From positions 1-6,236 of the forward strand of contig JANLHY010000379.1 of the NCBI GenBank assembly GCA_024653795.1: DNA of 6,236 nt, read 5' to 3'. Source of the stretch: Candidatus Brocadiaceae bacterium. Its GTDB lineage: Bacteria > Planctomycetota > Brocadiia > Brocadiales > Brocadiaceae. The first letter of the stretch is position 1; each line of letters begins with the position of its first letter. The position numbers were made by a program, and so were the translations under genes. Below the pieces are notes generated by a model that was not told the origin of the DNA, ran no database searches, and worked only from the letters and a program-made list of their open reading frames with translations. Positions 5,372 to 6,236 of the stretch are shown here, in pieces.

Positions 5372-5630
5372 GCCACCATTCCTCCTTTACCATTTCAATA
5401 TCTGCAACGGGGCAGACAGCCGCGCAATTACCGCATCCTTTGCAATACTTGTAATCGGCAATATAGGTACACCGCTTATCACCGGAGATGCAACCTTCCG
5501 GACATACCATCACGCATAAACGGCAGGCAATACACTCCTTTTGAATAAAATGGGGCTTCTTACCAGACCGCCAGGTACCCGTTTTATTTGCCTTGCTTGT
5601 GCGCGGTTTTGAAGTAACAGGGATAATCAC
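5355..5630 (-). CDS. porD: Pyruvate:ferredoxin oxidoreductase delta subunit (2x[4Fe-4S] ferredoxin-like)
   Basis: PorD carries the two 4Fe-4S clusters that pass electrons from the thiamine site (via PorB) out to ferredoxin. The 91-residue chain has a typical PorD N-terminal tail with KTGTWR (16-21), then two ferredoxin motifs: C33-x2-C36-x2-C39-x3-CP (C43) and C63-x2-C66-x2-C69-x3-CP (C73). All eight ligand cysteines are present. The start is GTG at 5630-5628, only 1 base after the porG stop. A GAAAGG site at 5639-5644, inside the end of porG, is 8 bases away. The tail of the gene overlaps porA by 17 bases and contains porA's ribosome site. The tight packing indicates stoichiometric co-translation with porG and porA. 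Confidence 0.95.
   Translation of the reverse strand: MIIPVTSKPRTSKANKTGTWRSGKKPHFIQKECIACRLCVMVCPEGCISGDKRCTYIADYKYCKGCGNCAAVCPVADIEMVKEEWWRETIS
5381..5388 (-). promoter_or_regulatory. Strong ribosome binding site that fixes the porA GTG start
   Basis: AAAGGAGG lies within the last codons of porD, 9 bases before the GTG at 5371-5369. No in-frame ATG is available upstream, because a TAA in that frame comes first. The site therefore decides the start and supports translational coupling of porD and porA. Confidence 0.85.
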
Positions 5631-5631
5631 C

Positions 5632-6177
5632 TTAAATACCTTTCTTTATGTATTCGTATCCACGGCGGGCTGCTTCTGCATTCTTTTTGGCAACCTCACC
5701 TGAAAAACGCCCTAGAATTGCTTGTTGAAGTGCCTCTAATCCAAACTCGTTCGTTGCTGCTGCAAATGCGCCCAATATCGTTGTGTTTCCAATAGGGCGT
5801 CCCAAAACTTCTGTTGCTATATCATTACCAGGAACAGTAAAAACCTTGATATTTTGAATTGGTTTTGGACATTGCACCTTTTCATGGTGGTTAATAATGG
5901 CTATGCCGCCTGGTTGGAACCCTTCAAAGACGTCAAACCCACGCATTAAAGATGGGTCTAGCACTATTAAATAATCAGGCTCATACACCTGACTGCGCAA
6001 GCGTATCACCCGATCGCTGAGGCGTACAAAGGCATTCATTGGCGCCCCCATACGTTCAGCGCCAAAATGAGGAAAAGCCAGGGCATACTTGCCTCCTATA
6101 AATGCGGCGGTTCCCAACAAAGCCGCTGTTGTAATACCCCCCTGGCCTGCCCTTGCATGAATTCGTATTTCCTTCAT
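5632..6177 (-). CDS. porG: Pyruvate:ferredoxin oxidoreductase gamma subunit
   Basis: PorG is the gamma subunit, corresponding to the CoA-proximal domain III region of single-chain pyruvate:ferredoxin oxidoreductases. Its length of 181 residues is typical of the family (about 180-190). Family features in order are the N-terminal glycine-rich loop, here HARAGQGGITTA (7-18), PHFGAERMGAPMNAFVRLSD (36-55), YEPDYLIVLDPSL (65-77), and RPIGNTTILGAFAA (127-140). The loop differs from the common HGRGGQG form by alanine at positions 8 and 10. The ATG at 6177 overlaps the TGA of the upstream ORF (ATGA). No good ribosome site is visible: GGTGAA lies about 10 bases before the ATG. Re-initiation after the upstream gene is likely. 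The stop is followed after 1 base by the porD GTG. Confidence 0.94.
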   Translation of the reverse strand: MKEIRIHARAGQGGITTAALLGTAAFIGGKYALAFPHFGAERMGAPMNAFVRLSDRVIRLRSQVYEPDYLIVLDPSLMRGFDVFEGFQPGGIAIINHHEKVQCPKPIQNIKVFTVPGNDIATEVLGRPIGNTTILGAFAAATNEFGLEALQQAILGRFSGEVAKKNAEAARRGYEYIKKGI

Positions 6178-6236
6178 AGTTTTTTATTCACCATATTCAT
6201 CCACATGTCGTAGATACGCCCCTCACTCTCTGCCTC
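6174..6236 (-). CDS. 3' end of an unidentified upstream gene (C-terminal 20 residues)
   Basis: On the minus strand one frame is open from the right edge to a TGA at 6176-6174 and encodes EAESEGRIYDMWMNMVNKKL. The other two frames contain stops within this stretch. The TGA overlaps the porG ATG by the classic ATGA arrangement, which strongly suggests a real gene co-translated with porG. Twenty residues are too few to recognise a family. It may be part of the same operon, but its product is unknown. Confidence 0.6.
   Translation of the reverse strand, partial: EAESEGRIYDMWMNMVNKKL

Noticed and set aside
4514..5548. Several plus-strand open frames opposite porA and porD
   Set aside because: They are antisense to genes with clear motifs and have no recognisable product or supporting ribosome sites.
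1..6236. tRNA, rRNA or riboswitch genes
   Set aside because: I saw no cloverleaf, ribosomal or recognisable riboswitch core sequence in any gap on either strand. The structures present are explained as repeats and hairpins.

Overview
The window is a compact stretch with every gene on the minus strand. It is best read from the right edge to the left: unknown gene 3' end, porG, porD, porA, porB, an aspartase gene, a class II-like c-type cytochrome gene, and the start of bioD, which runs off the left edge. The sequence suggests an anaerobic Gram-negative bacterium: it has a four-subunit oxygen-sensitive pyruvate:ferredoxin oxidoreductase, an exported monoheme cytochrome and moderate-to-low GC. 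An anammox planctomycete (Brocadiales) would fit this gene mix and the abundance of GC-rich intergenic repeats. That placement is an inference from gene content, not proven by any marker in the window.

Right part (4217-6236): the end of an unknown ORF overlaps porG by an ATGA junction. porG and porD are separated by 1 base, and porD and porA overlap by 17 bases. porD and porA both start with GTG. This is a tightly coupled translation unit. Middle (2849-4006): porB completes the enzyme but lies 210 bases downstream of porA. It carries an extra C-terminal cytochrome b5-like domain, which is the most unusual feature seen. Left part: aspartase (1250-2671), exported CxxCH cytochrome (498-1016) and the first 89 residues of dethiobiotin synthetase (1-267).

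The porA-porB, porB-aspA and aspA-cytochrome gaps each contain a GC-rich, paired-hairpin repeat of one recognisable family (REP/BIME-like). The cytochrome-bioD gap instead contains an inverted array of 8-base units and a perfect 13-bp hairpin. No intergenic gap exceeds 300 bases.

Functionally, PorGDAB interconverts pyruvate with acetyl-CoA, CO2 and reduced ferredoxin. In an autotroph this is the step that turns acetyl-CoA into C3 carbon. Aspartase links aspartate to fumarate and ammonium. The cytochrome is periplasmic (or in an equivalent compartment) and could carry electrons or bind a gas such as NO. BioD makes the biotin precursor dethiobiotin and may simply be a neighbour.
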